DNA of 5,947 bases from CAXRBC01 sp041158045 (GCA_041158045.1 JBEBCD010000007.1:1-5947); one strand, 5' to 3'. Counted from the stretch's first letter, positions 1 through 5,796 are shown. Notes: generated by a model not told the origin, from the sequence alone. A program made the numbers and translations.

Positions 1-1
1 C

Positions 2-1195
2 GCCGGGCCCACCCGCGCCGCGGCGATCGCGCCGGGGGCCACGTGTCGCGCCGCCGGCGCCGCCCGTGCCGCGAAGGCCGCTCGTGCGAAGTGCACCGCG
101 ACGACGAAGGGATCGCGGACCGCGGCGCCGGCGCGCACCACGACGACGACCACCCCGTCGGACGCCCTCAACCACAAGGGCACCATGATCTACGGCCTCT
201 CCGACGGCCGCCTCACGCGCCGCGCAGACTCGGGCACCTACTTCGAGACCGACTCGCGCGCCGCCGGAGCCTTCGCCACCGTCCGCCAACGCGCCTACGC
301 GGAGCTCAACCCGGCGAACCGCCCGACGACCCACCCCCACGTCCAGTTCGACTACGTCGTGCGGCCGTCGTTCCCTCCCGCGATCGCCGCCTACATCGCC
401 CGCGAGCTCGACGCCGCTGCGGCACTCTGGGACCCGATCTTCGACTCCCCCATCACCGTGCGGGTGCACCTCGTGACGGAGAAGGACCGCGACTACGTCG
501 CGACCAACCGCTGGCTCCAGCAGAACCTGCCCCAGATCCTCAGCCGCTTCGACGGGCGCAACGAGCGGCCCTTCGTCTCCGGCGGGGGCGGCTACTGGGA
601 CCCGGGCGGCGGCTCGATCGGCCAGATCTACCTCGCGACCGCCTCCTGGGTGGACCTCACCTACATGAACTACGAGTGGCCGCAGGTGCCACGCCACGAG
701 TTCTTCCACGTCGTGCAGCAGTACTCGACGTTCAAGACGGGACGCGCGCGCGGGAGCAGCACCCGCGCCGAGTACGACCTGCTCTCCCCGCAACACTGGG
801 TCGAGGGCGGGGCCGACACGGTGAGCTACCTCACCGCCTTTCGCACCCTCGGATGGAGCTCCGACGCACTCGATTGGCTCGTCTGGCGCCGCAGCGAGAA
901 CCAGCGTGCATGGATGGAGATCCGGACCGTCGACGACGCCGTCCGGATGATGATCGCCACCGAGTCGGGCGCGATCGAGCCGGCCTTCGAGATGTCGTAC
1001 GCGCTCGGGGCCGTGATGTACGAGTGGGTGATCGGGACGTATGGGCTCGACGGCTTCGTCCGGCTGCTCGGACAGATGTCGAGCGCCCCGAGCTTCGACG
1101 AGGCGCTGCGGCGCTCGATCGGGATCTCGCAGCGGACCTTCTACGACCGCGCGGCGCCGTACGTGGTGGCGGCCTGGGAGGCGGCGAGGGGCTAG
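2..1195 (+). CDS. Secreted gluzincin-like metallopeptidase (HEFFH), 5'-partial
   Basis: The reading frame is open to the left edge, so the true start and probably a signal peptide lie outside. An ATG at 185 exists, but the codons before it look coding: Cys at 44-46 and 92-94 are separated by 15 residues with a basic, Ala/Gly-rich filling, exactly as in the N-terminal module of the 2304-3398 protein. The catalytic region begins near FDYVV (about 347). HEFFH lies at 695-709 and the likely third zinc ligand is Glu at 803-805 in WVEGGAD, giving an HExxH...E gluzincin pattern. A helical C-terminus (YALGAVMYEW from 998, then FYDRAAPYVV) aligns with the end of the 2304-3398 protein. Apart from the two N-terminal Cys there are no cysteines. 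Family knowledge supports a zinc-dependent peptidase outside the cytoplasm; the substrate is unknown and activity is inferred. The collagen-like gene follows 75 bp downstream. Confidence 0.85.
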   Translation, partial: AGPTRAAAIAPGATCRAAGAARAAKAARAKCTATTKGSRTAAPARTTTTTTPSDALNHKGTMIYGLSDGRLTRRADSGTYFETDSRAAGAFATVRQRAYAELNPANRPTTHPHVQFDYVVRPSFPPAIAAYIARELDAAAALWDPIFDSPITVRVHLVTEKDRDYVATNRWLQQNLPQILSRFDGRNERPFVSGGGGYWDPGGGSIGQIYLATASWVDLTYMNYEWPQVPRHEFFHVVQQYSTFKTGRARGSSTRAEYDLLSPQHWVEGGADTVSYLTAFRTLGWSSDALDWLVWRRSENQRAWMEIRTVDDAVRMMIATESGAIEPAFEMSYALGAVMYEWVIGTYGLDGFVRLLGQMSSAPSFDEALRRSIGISQRTFYDRAAPYVVAAWEAARG

Positions 1196-1212
1196 CGACG
1201 GGACGGACGTGG

Positions 1213-1243
1213 GATCACGACGGGACGCCCGTGTGACGTGATC
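1213..1243 (+). terminator. Nested hairpin between metallopeptidase and collagen-like genes
   Basis: An outer stem GATCAC (1213-1218) / GTGATC (1238-1243) encloses an inner stem ACGGG (1220-1224) / CCCGT (1228-1232) with a 3-nt loop and an internal bulge. An overlapping alternative is GTGAC (1233-1237) with GTCAC (1246-1250). It starts 17 bp after the upstream stop codon. There is no T-tract, so it may be a weak terminator, an operator or a leader structure. Folding was judged by eye. Confidence 0.35.
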
Positions 1244-1270
1244 GGGTCACGGCGGCACTTCAATGCCCCC

Positions 1271-2287
1271 ATGACCACACGACGACTGACACGCACCTCC
1301 ACCGGCCTCGCACTGCTCGCGCTCCTCATCGGACTGCTCGGCTTTGCGGTCGCCCGATCGCTGGGCGGCGGCGACTCGCTGGCCGAACAGCTCAGGGTCC
1401 TCGGGTACTGCCCCCCCGGACAGACGCTCGCCGACGGCGCGGTCGACGGCGCCGGGGACGACGGCGCGGTCGACGGGCTCGCCGAAGCGGCCACCGACCC
1501 GTGCCGTCCGCTCACCACCGCCTCGGGCGACCTGATCCCGGCGGCCGACGACACCTACACGCTCGGCTCCTCCGTCTTCCGATGGAAGAGCCTCCAGCTC
1601 GGACCGGGCACCATCTACCTCGAGGACATCGGCACGGGCGAGCAGGCCGGCGTGACGGTGCGGGACGGCGTCCTGCTCGTCGACGGTGCGGACACGCTGC
1701 GTATCGGCAACATCCAGATCACCCCCACGGGTCTGCGCTCGCTCCTGAGCGAACAAGACATCACGATCGGCGGGGCGGGTGACCGCGGCTACGTCTCCGT
1801 GGCACGCGGCATCCGGTTCCCCGACGGGAGCACGCTCACGTCGGCGGACGGACTCGATGCGACGGGCGCCACCGGAGCACGCGGGGCGAGCGGACCCGCG
1901 GGTGCAGCGGGAGCGACGGGCGCAACGGGCGCGACGGGCGCCACCGGTGCGACGGGCGCCCCCGGAGCGACCGGGCCGCAGGGACCGGCAGGGCCGACCG
2001 GCGCCACGGGCGCGACCGGGCCGGCGGGTGCAGCGGGAGCAGCGGGAGCGACGGGCGCAACGGGCGCCACCGGTGCGACGGGCGCCACCGGTGCGACCGG
2101 GCCGCAGGGACCGGCAGGGCCGACCGGTGCCACGGGTGCGACCGGGCCGGCGGGACCGGCGGGTCCGGCCGGCACGTTCGACATCGGCGGCTCCTGCTCC
2201 TACGTCGACGGCACGACGACGATCGACGGGACGTTGCGGTGGAAGGTCGAGGGCCCCCGCGCGATCCTCGAGTGCTCGAGCGGCTAG
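1271..2287 (+). CDS. Secreted or membrane-anchored collagen-like protein
   Basis: I place the start at ATG 1271 (338 aa) because it gives a compact basic N-terminus directly before the hydrophobic segment. An in-frame GTG at 1238 would add 11 residues but lies in an inverted repeat. In order: a basic N-terminus; a hydrophobic segment at about 12-28, either a signal anchor or a signal peptide cleaved after AVA; an acidic linker with duplicated DGAVDG (55-69); a neck with LGSSVFRWKSL (98-108) and GIRFPDGSTL (180-189), which resemble phage tail-fibre and bacterial collagen-like stalk motifs; 34 uninterrupted Gly-X-Y triplets (199-301), mostly GAT, GPA and GAA; and a 37-residue tip with two Cys (309, 335) that may form a disulfide. 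Two more Cys are at 47 and 78. By family knowledge such triplets form trimeric triple helices; a surface fibre or adhesive role is inference. No LPXTG sorting motif is present. Confidence 0.9.
   Translation: MTTRRLTRTSTGLALLALLIGLLGFAVARSLGGGDSLAEQLRVLGYCPPGQTLADGAVDGAGDDGAVDGLAEAATDPCRPLTTASGDLIPAADDTYTLGSSVFRWKSLQLGPGTIYLEDIGTGEQAGVTVRDGVLLVDGADTLRIGNIQITPTGLRSLLSEQDITIGGAGDRGYVSVARGIRFPDGSTLTSADGLDATGATGARGASGPAGAAGATGATGATGATGATGAPGATGPQGPAGPTGATGATGPAGAAGAAGATGATGATGATGATGATGPQGPAGPTGATGATGPAGPAGPAGTFDIGGSCSYVDGTTTIDGTLRWKVEGPRAILECSSG
1433..1476 (+). repeat. 17-bp direct repeat in acidic linker
   Basis: GACGGCGCGGTCGACGG occurs at 1433-1449 and again at 1460-1476, 27 bp apart (nine codons, in frame). 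Each copy encodes DGAVDG in the Asp/Gly-rich linker after the hydrophobic segment of the collagen-like protein. It probably arose by small in-frame slippage or duplication. Confidence 0.8.
1898..2149 (+). repeat. 126-bp tandem duplication encoding 14 Gly-X-Y triplets
   Basis: Unit 1 (1898-2023) and unit 2 (2024-2149) align without gaps at a 126-bp offset, with about nine mismatches by my count. Each encodes 42 residues (14 triplets), differing at only two residues: Thr to Ala in the third triplet and Pro to Thr in the eighth. Both end in the same TGPQGPAGPTGATGATGP run. The unit therefore lengthens the collagen rod while keeping the triplet register. Confidence 0.85.
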
Positions 2288-2300
2288 CGCTCGGGCACTC
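2270..2300 (+). terminator. 13-bp stem hairpin spanning collagen-gene stop codon
   Basis: Left arm 2270-2282 pairs with right arm 2288-2300 over 13 positions, 12 Watson-Crick and one G-U on the + transcript. The 5-nt loop GCTAG contains the TAG stop of the collagen-like gene. There is no T-tract, but tail-less hairpins are commonly proposed as terminators in high-GC actinobacteria. Its position between two converging genes suits it to end both transcripts. Confidence 0.6.
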
Positions 2301-2315
2301 CGGCTAGAGGCCGAG
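2298..2315 (-). terminator. Second short hairpin at stop of minus-strand metallopeptidase
   Basis: CGGC (2301-2304) pairs with GCCG (2310-2313). With one bulged base the stem extends outward as CTC/GAG to 2298 and 2315. The stop codon of the minus-strand metallopeptidase (2304-2306) straddles stem and loop. It adjoins the stronger hairpin at 2270-2300, and the two may be alternatives or act together. Confidence 0.35.
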
Positions 2316-3398
2316 CTGCTGCTTGATGTACGGCACCACCGACGACGCGTACCAGGCGCGCGGCGTCATGCCGAAGATGCGCTCGAACTCCTGGCCCCAC
2401 GGGCGCGTCGCGCTCGAGATGCGCCAGCTCAGGACCTTGGCGTAGTCGAAGTCGGCGTAGAGCCGCTCGTAGATGAGCACGGCGGGGCCGTAGCGGTACT
2501 TGTTGTTCTCGAAGCAGGTGGAGTACGGGCCCTTGCTGTCGCCCCAGTCCTCGCGCGAGACGAGGAAGTCGACCCACGCCGCGTCCGTGGTGAGCCCCCA
2601 GGCGTCCCGGTACTGGCGCCAGGCGCCGACGACCTCGTGGGTGCGCCAATACTCGACGTTGCCCGTCGTCGCCGCCGCACCGGCGAAGACCTTCTGCGCC
2701 ACGCCCGCCTCCGCCTCGAAGATCCAGCACGGCTGGATCTGCGACGCGCCCGCCGGGTCGTCGGCGAGGCCGCGCATGAGCAGCGCCGCCTGCCCGAGGT
2801 GCGCCACCTCGTGGTGCAGCGTCTCCTGGTCCCACGTCGAGACCGCCGACCCGATCATCATCACGAACACGGGCCGCCGCGACCCCATCCCGCAGAGGAA
2901 CCCGGCCCCGGTCCCCTCCCCGATGTAGACGCGGGTCTGGCAGTTGCCCGGGTCGGCGTACGGGAGGAACATCGCCTCCGAGTGCTCGTCGAGCACGAGG
3001 ATCGTGATGCCGCGGCTCACCCCGCCCGCGTCCGCCCACACCTTGTACGCCTCGAGGATCTCGCCCTTCAGCATCTCGCGCCGCGCCGGCGCGATGGTCG
3101 GTGCGATGACCCAGTCGAACTCGGTGGTGAACGTCTTGGCAGCCGCCACCCGGCGGCGCTCCGACAGGGCGTTGTGGACCCGGATGTGGGCGGGGAGGGT
3201 GCTCGCCGCCGGCGTGGCGGCTGCGCCGGACGCGCCCGGGCGCTGCCAGACGAGGCGGCCGGCGGCGTAGGTGCAGGTCTCGCGGACCTTCTTCACGACG
3301 CGGACGGCGCCGACCCTCGTGCACTTGGCGCTCGCGGCGGCCGAGGCGGGGGTCGGGACGGCGCACGCGAGCGCGGCGACGAGGAGCACGCGGCGCAT
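2304..3398 (-). CDS. Secreted gluzincin-like metallopeptidase (HEVAH)
   Basis: This 364-residue protein has a clear Sec signal peptide: MRR, a hydrophobic core, and a likely cleavage after ASA at 20. A two-cysteine module follows (C26 and C42, CTRVGA...TCT), of a kind I associate with exported actinobacterial proteins. The catalytic part starts near FDWVIAP (94-100). H196-E197-x-x-H200 is the zinc motif and E228 in WIFEAEAG the likely third ligand. The C-terminal stretch YGPAVLIYERL (303-313) to WYASSVVPYI (349-358) aligns with the end of the 2-1195 protein. Six Cys (26, 42, 153, 169, 224, 295) could form three disulfides, consistent with export. The start is the first ATG before the signal peptide and a -10-like hexamer lies 7 nt upstream. 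It converges on the collagen-like gene with a 16-bp gap. The substrate is unknown; proteolysis is inferred from the motif. Confidence 0.9.
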   Translation of the reverse strand: MRRVLLVAALACAVPTPASAAASAKCTRVGAVRVVKKVRETCTYAAGRLVWQRPGASGAAATPAASTLPAHIRVHNALSERRRVAAAKTFTTEFDWVIAPTIAPARREMLKGEILEAYKVWADAGGVSRGITILVLDEHSEAMFLPYADPGNCQTRVYIGEGTGAGFLCGMGSRRPVFVMMIGSAVSTWDQETLHHEVAHLGQAALLMRGLADDPAGASQIQPCWIFEAEAGVAQKVFAGAAATTGNVEYWRTHEVVGAWRQYRDAWGLTTDAAWVDFLVSREDWGDSKGPYSTCFENNKYRYGPAVLIYERLYADFDYAKVLSWRISSATRPWGQEFERIFGMTPRAWYASSVVPYIKQQLGL

Positions 3399-3405
3399 CG
3401 GCTTG

Positions 3406-3411
3406 ACGCTA
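3406..3411 (-). promoter_or_regulatory. Candidate -10 of a leaderless promoter for minus-strand metallopeptidase
   Basis: Read on the minus strand the hexamer is TAGCGT, fitting TANNNT, and it ends 7 nt before the ATG at 3398. No Shine-Dalgarno sequence is visible in the 39-bp gap. This spacing places transcription initiation at or near the start codon, the signature of leaderless genes in actinobacteria. No convincing -35 is seen. Confidence 0.45.
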
Positions 3412-3421
3412 CCGCGGGGTC

Positions 3422-3438
3422 GGCGGGCGGCGCCCGCC
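3422..3438 (-). terminator. GC-rich hairpin immediately after VOC gene
   Basis: GGCGGGC (3422-3428) and GCCCGCC (3432-3438) form a perfect 7-bp stem with a 3-nt loop, beginning at the last base of the VOC-gene stop codon. It lacks a T-tract. Its place upstream of the candidate -10 at 3406-3411 fits termination of the VOC transcript before a separate start for the metallopeptidase gene. Confidence 0.5.
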
Positions 3439-3911
3439 TACTCGGCCGCGCGGAGGTCGGCGACGATGATGCGCGACATCCCCATCATCGCGCGGAACGC
3501 GTAGTCGGCGTCGTAGCCGTCGAGGCCGCGCAGCGCGCGCCCGAGCGCCGTCGGGATGATCTGCCAGCTCACGCCCCAGCGGTCGCGACACCACCCGCAC
3601 CGGCTCTCGCTGCCGCCGTCGGCGATGAGCGCGTGCCAGAGGCGGTCGACGTCCTCCTGGCCGTCGCAGGCGACCTGGAAGCTCACGGCCTCGCTGTGGG
3701 GGAACTGCGGACCGCCGTTGAGCGCGGCGAACGGTCGGCCGAAGAGCTCGAACTCCACGGTGAGCACCGAGCCGGCGGGGCGCTGCGCGTCGGCGCGGTA
3801 GTGGCTCACCTCGCCGAGGCGCGACCCGGGGAAGAGCCCGACGTAGAACGTGGCGGCCTCGAGCGCCTGGTCGTCGAACCAGAGGTAGGTCGTGAGCGAG
3901 GTGGCGGCCAT
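3438..3911 (-). CDS. PhnB-like VOC family protein
   Basis: The 157-residue length and motif order match the PhnB-like group of the vicinal oxygen chelate superfamily (Pfam 3-dmu-9_3-mt type). Seen in sequence: LWFDDQALEAATFYVGLFPG (10-29), FAALNGGPQF (61-70), EAVSFQVACDGQEDVDRLW (74-92), CGWCRDRWGVSWQIIP (105-120), and a C-terminal AFRAMMGMSRI (138-148). These are the conserved blocks of the family. It should be a cytoplasmic dimer of beta-alpha-beta-beta-beta modules. The database name 3-demethylubiquinone methyltransferase is historical and not a safe functional claim; the substrate is unknown. The start is an ATG with no obvious ribosome binding site. It lies 37 bp downstream of the small membrane protein gene and 39 bp upstream of the metallopeptidase gene. 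Confidence 0.93.
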   Translation of the reverse strand: MAATSLTTYLWFDDQALEAATFYVGLFPGSRLGEVSHYRADAQRPAGSVLTVEFELFGRPFAALNGGPQFPHSEAVSFQVACDGQEDVDRLWHALIADGGSESRCGWCRDRWGVSWQIIPTALGRALRGLDGYDADYAFRAMMGMSRIIVADLRAAE

Positions 3912-3936
3912 CGGGTCGGCGGGGTGCGGCGGGGCA

Positions 3937-3952
3937 CTGACGACGTCGTCAG
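3937..3952. promoter_or_regulatory. Perfect 16-bp palindrome upstream of VOC gene
   Basis: CTGACGACGTCGTCAG is its own reverse complement with no spacer. It overlaps the TGA stop (3949-3951) of the small membrane protein gene and ends 25 bp before the VOC start codon. A zero-spacer palindrome of this size fits an operator for a dimeric regulator; in RNA it could also form a short hairpin. No regulator is identified. Confidence 0.45.
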
Positions 3953-4446
3953 ATGCTCAGCTGTGCGCGGGCGTGCGTCGTCACCCGATCCAGCACCGCA
4001 TCGCACTCTCGCGAGTCCGCCTCGAACTCGGTGTGGTCGAAACGGCCGGCATCGACTTGGCGGGTCGCGATGTCCTTCGCGGTACCGAGGCCCCGCCGGA
4101 GGCGCTCCAGCTCCGGCGCGAGATCGGGAAAGTAGATCTCGAAGACGCGGGTCGCGTACCACGCCTCGTGGATCGACCTGCTGGCCCGCTCGTAGCGCTC
4201 CTTGGGATCCTCGAACTCCGGCCGAGTGATCGTCGCGTGGGCCCAGCCGCGCCACGTCCCGAGCGAGATCTCGATCTTCTGGCGGACGTCGACGATCGCA
4301 TCGAGGCGCTTCTGGTCGAAGGCCGCCTCTTGCTCCTTCCTCAGCGAGATGCGCTGGATGAGGAGCGCGCCGAGCGTCGAACACACCGTCGTCACGCCCA
4401 CCAACACCGCACTCTGCCCAACGTCGCCGAGCGCGATGATGGACAT
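3949..4446 (-). CDS. Small single-span membrane protein of unknown function
   Basis: I do not recognise this 165-residue protein. One hydrophobic segment at about 11-31 (VLVGVTT to LGALLIQ) is followed by a basic turn RISLRKEQE, suggesting an N-out, C-in anchor. The remaining 130 residues are charged and predicted by eye to be mostly helical: FDQKRLDAIVDVRQKIEISL (43-62), then ERYERASRSIHEAWYATRVF (83-102), ELERLRRGLG (112-121) and a last helix. Trp and Tyr residues at 65, 68, 85, 96-97 and 105 could form a helical bundle core. Coding is supported by composition and G/C-rich third positions. The start is the first ATG, preceded 9 nt away by TAGGTT, a -10-like hexamer, with no clear Shine-Dalgarno. 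It lies 77 bp downstream of the M24-fold gene. Confidence 0.75.
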   Translation of the reverse strand: MSIIALGDVGQSAVLVGVTTVCSTLGALLIQRISLRKEQEAAFDQKRLDAIVDVRQKIEISLGTWRGWAHATITRPEFEDPKERYERASRSIHEAWYATRVFEIYFPDLAPELERLRRGLGTAKDIATRQVDAGRFDHTEFEADSRECDAVLDRVTTHARAQLSI

Positions 4447-4455
4447 GACGCGACG

Positions 4456-4461
4456 AACCTA
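4456..4461 (-). promoter_or_regulatory. Candidate -10 of a near-leaderless promoter for membrane protein gene
   Basis: On the minus strand the hexamer is TAGGTT (TANNNT), ending 9 nt before the ATG at 4446. No Shine-Dalgarno or good -35 is visible. Its position in the 77-bp gap after the M24-fold gene would allow independent transcription. Confidence 0.4.
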
Positions 4462-4473
4462 GTCCGCCGCACG

Positions 4474-4491
4474 CACGGAGCTCTCCGCCGT
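4474..4491 (-). terminator. Weak hairpin downstream of M24-fold gene
   Basis: CACGG (4474-4478) can pair with CCGTG (4487-4491), or alternatively CGGAG (4476-4480) with CTCCG (4483-4487). It lies 33 bp beyond the M24-fold stop codon and has no T-tract. Only short stems are possible, so termination is tentative. Confidence 0.25.
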
Positions 4492-4523
4492 GGGCGGGGC
4501 GGATTGGCTGGCTGCGGCGAGGG

Positions 4524-5729
4524 CTAGTGCGTGAGGGCGGCGTCGAGGGCGGCGCAGAACGGATACGTGGTCAGCCGCTCCACCGAGTCGCCATGCACGA
4601 GGAACTGGTCCTCGAGCTTCACCCCCTGGCGCGAGTCGGGGTCGCCGACGTAGCTCTCGACGCACAACACCATGTGCTCCTCGATCGTGCCCGGGAAGTC
4701 GTAGGAGCCGTCGGGCTCGACGCGCGGGACGTTGGGGTGCTCGCCGGCCATGCCGAGGCCGTGGGCGAGCACGTAGTAGCCGTAGTCGCGGTGGCGCTCG
4801 GGCACCTCGTAGGCGTGGCGGGCGAAGTCCTCGAAGGTGCGGCCGGCGGTGATGAGCGACGCGTTGTGCTCCAGCTGCTCGCGCGCGATGCCGTAGAGGT
4901 GGCGCTGCACCGGCGTCGCCTCCACGTCCCCGCAGAGGAACGTGCGGGAGAAGTCGACCGCGTAGTTGCGCACCCCGATGGCGTCGGTGTCGAAGCAGAC
5001 GAGGTCGCCCGACTGCATGACCGCGTCGGACGACTCCTGGAAGTAGGGGAAGGTGCGCACCCCGCTCTGGAACAGCCGCGTGGAGACGAACTCGCCGTCG
5101 CGCGCGATGAGCCCCTCGTGGAACTTGGCCCACACCTCGTTCTCCGTCGCGCCGGGCCGGATCGCGCGCTCGAGCTCCCCCGCCGCGAGCTCGACCTGCG
5201 CGACCGCGTGGCGCATGGCCTCGATCTCGAGCGGCTGCTTGATCATCCGCGCGTACTGGAAGACGGGGGTCGCCTCGCGCAGCGCGACGCCCCGCGCCCG
5301 CAGCGCGTCGGTGAAGCCGAAGTCGACGAGCTCGACGGCGAGCGACATGGAGTCCGCACCCTGGGCGCGGCGCAGGACGTCGACGACCTCGTCGGCGAAG
5401 CGGAGCGTGTTGGCCGCGTGGTGCGGCGTCTTCTTGGCCGTGATCCCGGTCGAGGTGCGGATCTCGGTGATGGTGGGCAGGCCGGCGGAGAGGTGCTCCC
5501 CCAGGTTGAACTCGAAGAGGATCGTCGGTCCGCCGAGGACGTGGAGGAGGAAGCGCGAGGGGCCCATGAGGCCCCAGACCGTCATGTTGCGCGAGCCGGT
5601 GGCGTAGAGGATGTTGATCGGGTCGGGGGTGAGCACGGCGCCGACGCCCATCGCGCGCATCGTCGCGTCGAGGCGCGCCTGTCGCTGGAGATAGAGCGCG
5701 TGGAGGCGGGCGGTGTCGGCCGGCGGCAC
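4524..5729 (-). CDS. M24 (creatinase-fold) metalloenzyme, Xaa-Pro peptidase-like / DddP-like
   Basis: 401 residues from a GTG start. An N-terminal creatinase-type domain (about 10-160, with LTPDPINILYATGSRNM at 33-49) precedes a pita-bread catalytic domain (about 165-395). All dinuclear metal ligands are present: D247 (with D249 two residues on), D259 in VDFSRTF, H323 in AHGLG, E358 and E373. By fold it would be a cytoplasmic Xaa-Pro aminopeptidase or dipeptidase, or a non-peptidase relative such as creatinase or DMSP lyase. Ligand spacings (12, 64, 35, 15) match my recollection of DddP and not prolidase. However, G329 stands where I recall the DddP general base Asp, so DMSP cleavage is doubtful. 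The GTG was chosen because the N-terminal helix LHALYLQRQARLDATMRAMG is typical just before this domain. No strong ribosome binding site is seen. The gene stands 77 bp upstream of the membrane protein gene. Confidence 0.93.
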   Translation of the reverse strand: MPPADTARLHALYLQRQARLDATMRAMGVGAVLTPDPINILYATGSRNMTVWGLMGPSRFLLHVLGGPTILFEFNLGEHLSAGLPTITEIRTSTGITAKKTPHHAANTLRFADEVVDVLRRAQGADSMSLAVELVDFGFTDALRARGVALREATPVFQYARMIKQPLEIEAMRHAVAQVELAAGELERAIRPGATENEVWAKFHEGLIARDGEFVSTRLFQSGVRTFPYFQESSDAVMQSGDLVCFDTDAIGVRNYAVDFSRTFLCGDVEATPVQRHLYGIAREQLEHNASLITAGRTFEDFARHAYEVPERHRDYGYYVLAHGLGMAGEHPNVPRVEPDGSYDFPGTIEEHMVLCVESYVGDPDSRQGVKLEDQFLVHGDSVERLTTYPFCAALDAALTH

Positions 5730-5796
5730 CCCGTCAGTCTGCCCGCCGGCGGCGAGCGGTGGGCTGCGGAGCGGCGAGCGTGCAGCGGCACAGCCG

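Noticed and set aside
43..1236. Alternative 397-codon plus-strand frame over the first metallopeptidase
   Set aside because: Composition is dominated by Arg/Pro/Asp/His. The HEFFH frame is the one supported by homology to the second metallopeptidase.
1238..1270. GTG 1238 as the start of the collagen-like protein
   Set aside because: It lies inside an inverted repeat and adds 11 residues with no role. ATG 1271 gives a normal export-signal N-terminus. Neither has a strong Shine-Dalgarno, so this is a preference.
1865..2173. CRISPR-like or minisatellite array in the repetitive stretch
   Set aside because: Repeats are 9-bp-based codon triplets in an intact reading frame with no unique spacers. 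They are coding Gly-X-Y repeats.
1789..2184. Minus-strand APV/GPA-repeat frame of 131 codons
   Set aside because: It is the antisense image of the Gly-X-Y coding repeat. The plus strand has the anchor, neck and tip that make a sensible protein; the minus frame has none.
2284..3366. Alternative 360-codon minus-strand frame overlapping the HEVAH metallopeptidase
   Set aside because: Arg/Gly/Pro-rich with no motif, whereas the overlapping frame has a signal peptide, HExxH and a paralogue.
1779..4229. Very long (816-codon) plus-strand open frame across the collagen gene end and the minus-strand genes
   Set aside because: It is Arg/Ala/Pro-rich, out of frame with the collagen gene and antisense to three well-supported genes. 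Long stop-free shadows are expected at this GC content.
3892..4527. Plus-strand 211-codon frame opposite the small membrane protein
   Set aside because: Antisense shadow rich in Arg, Leu and Ala without motifs. The minus-strand frame has a membrane segment, helical soluble part and a plausible -10.
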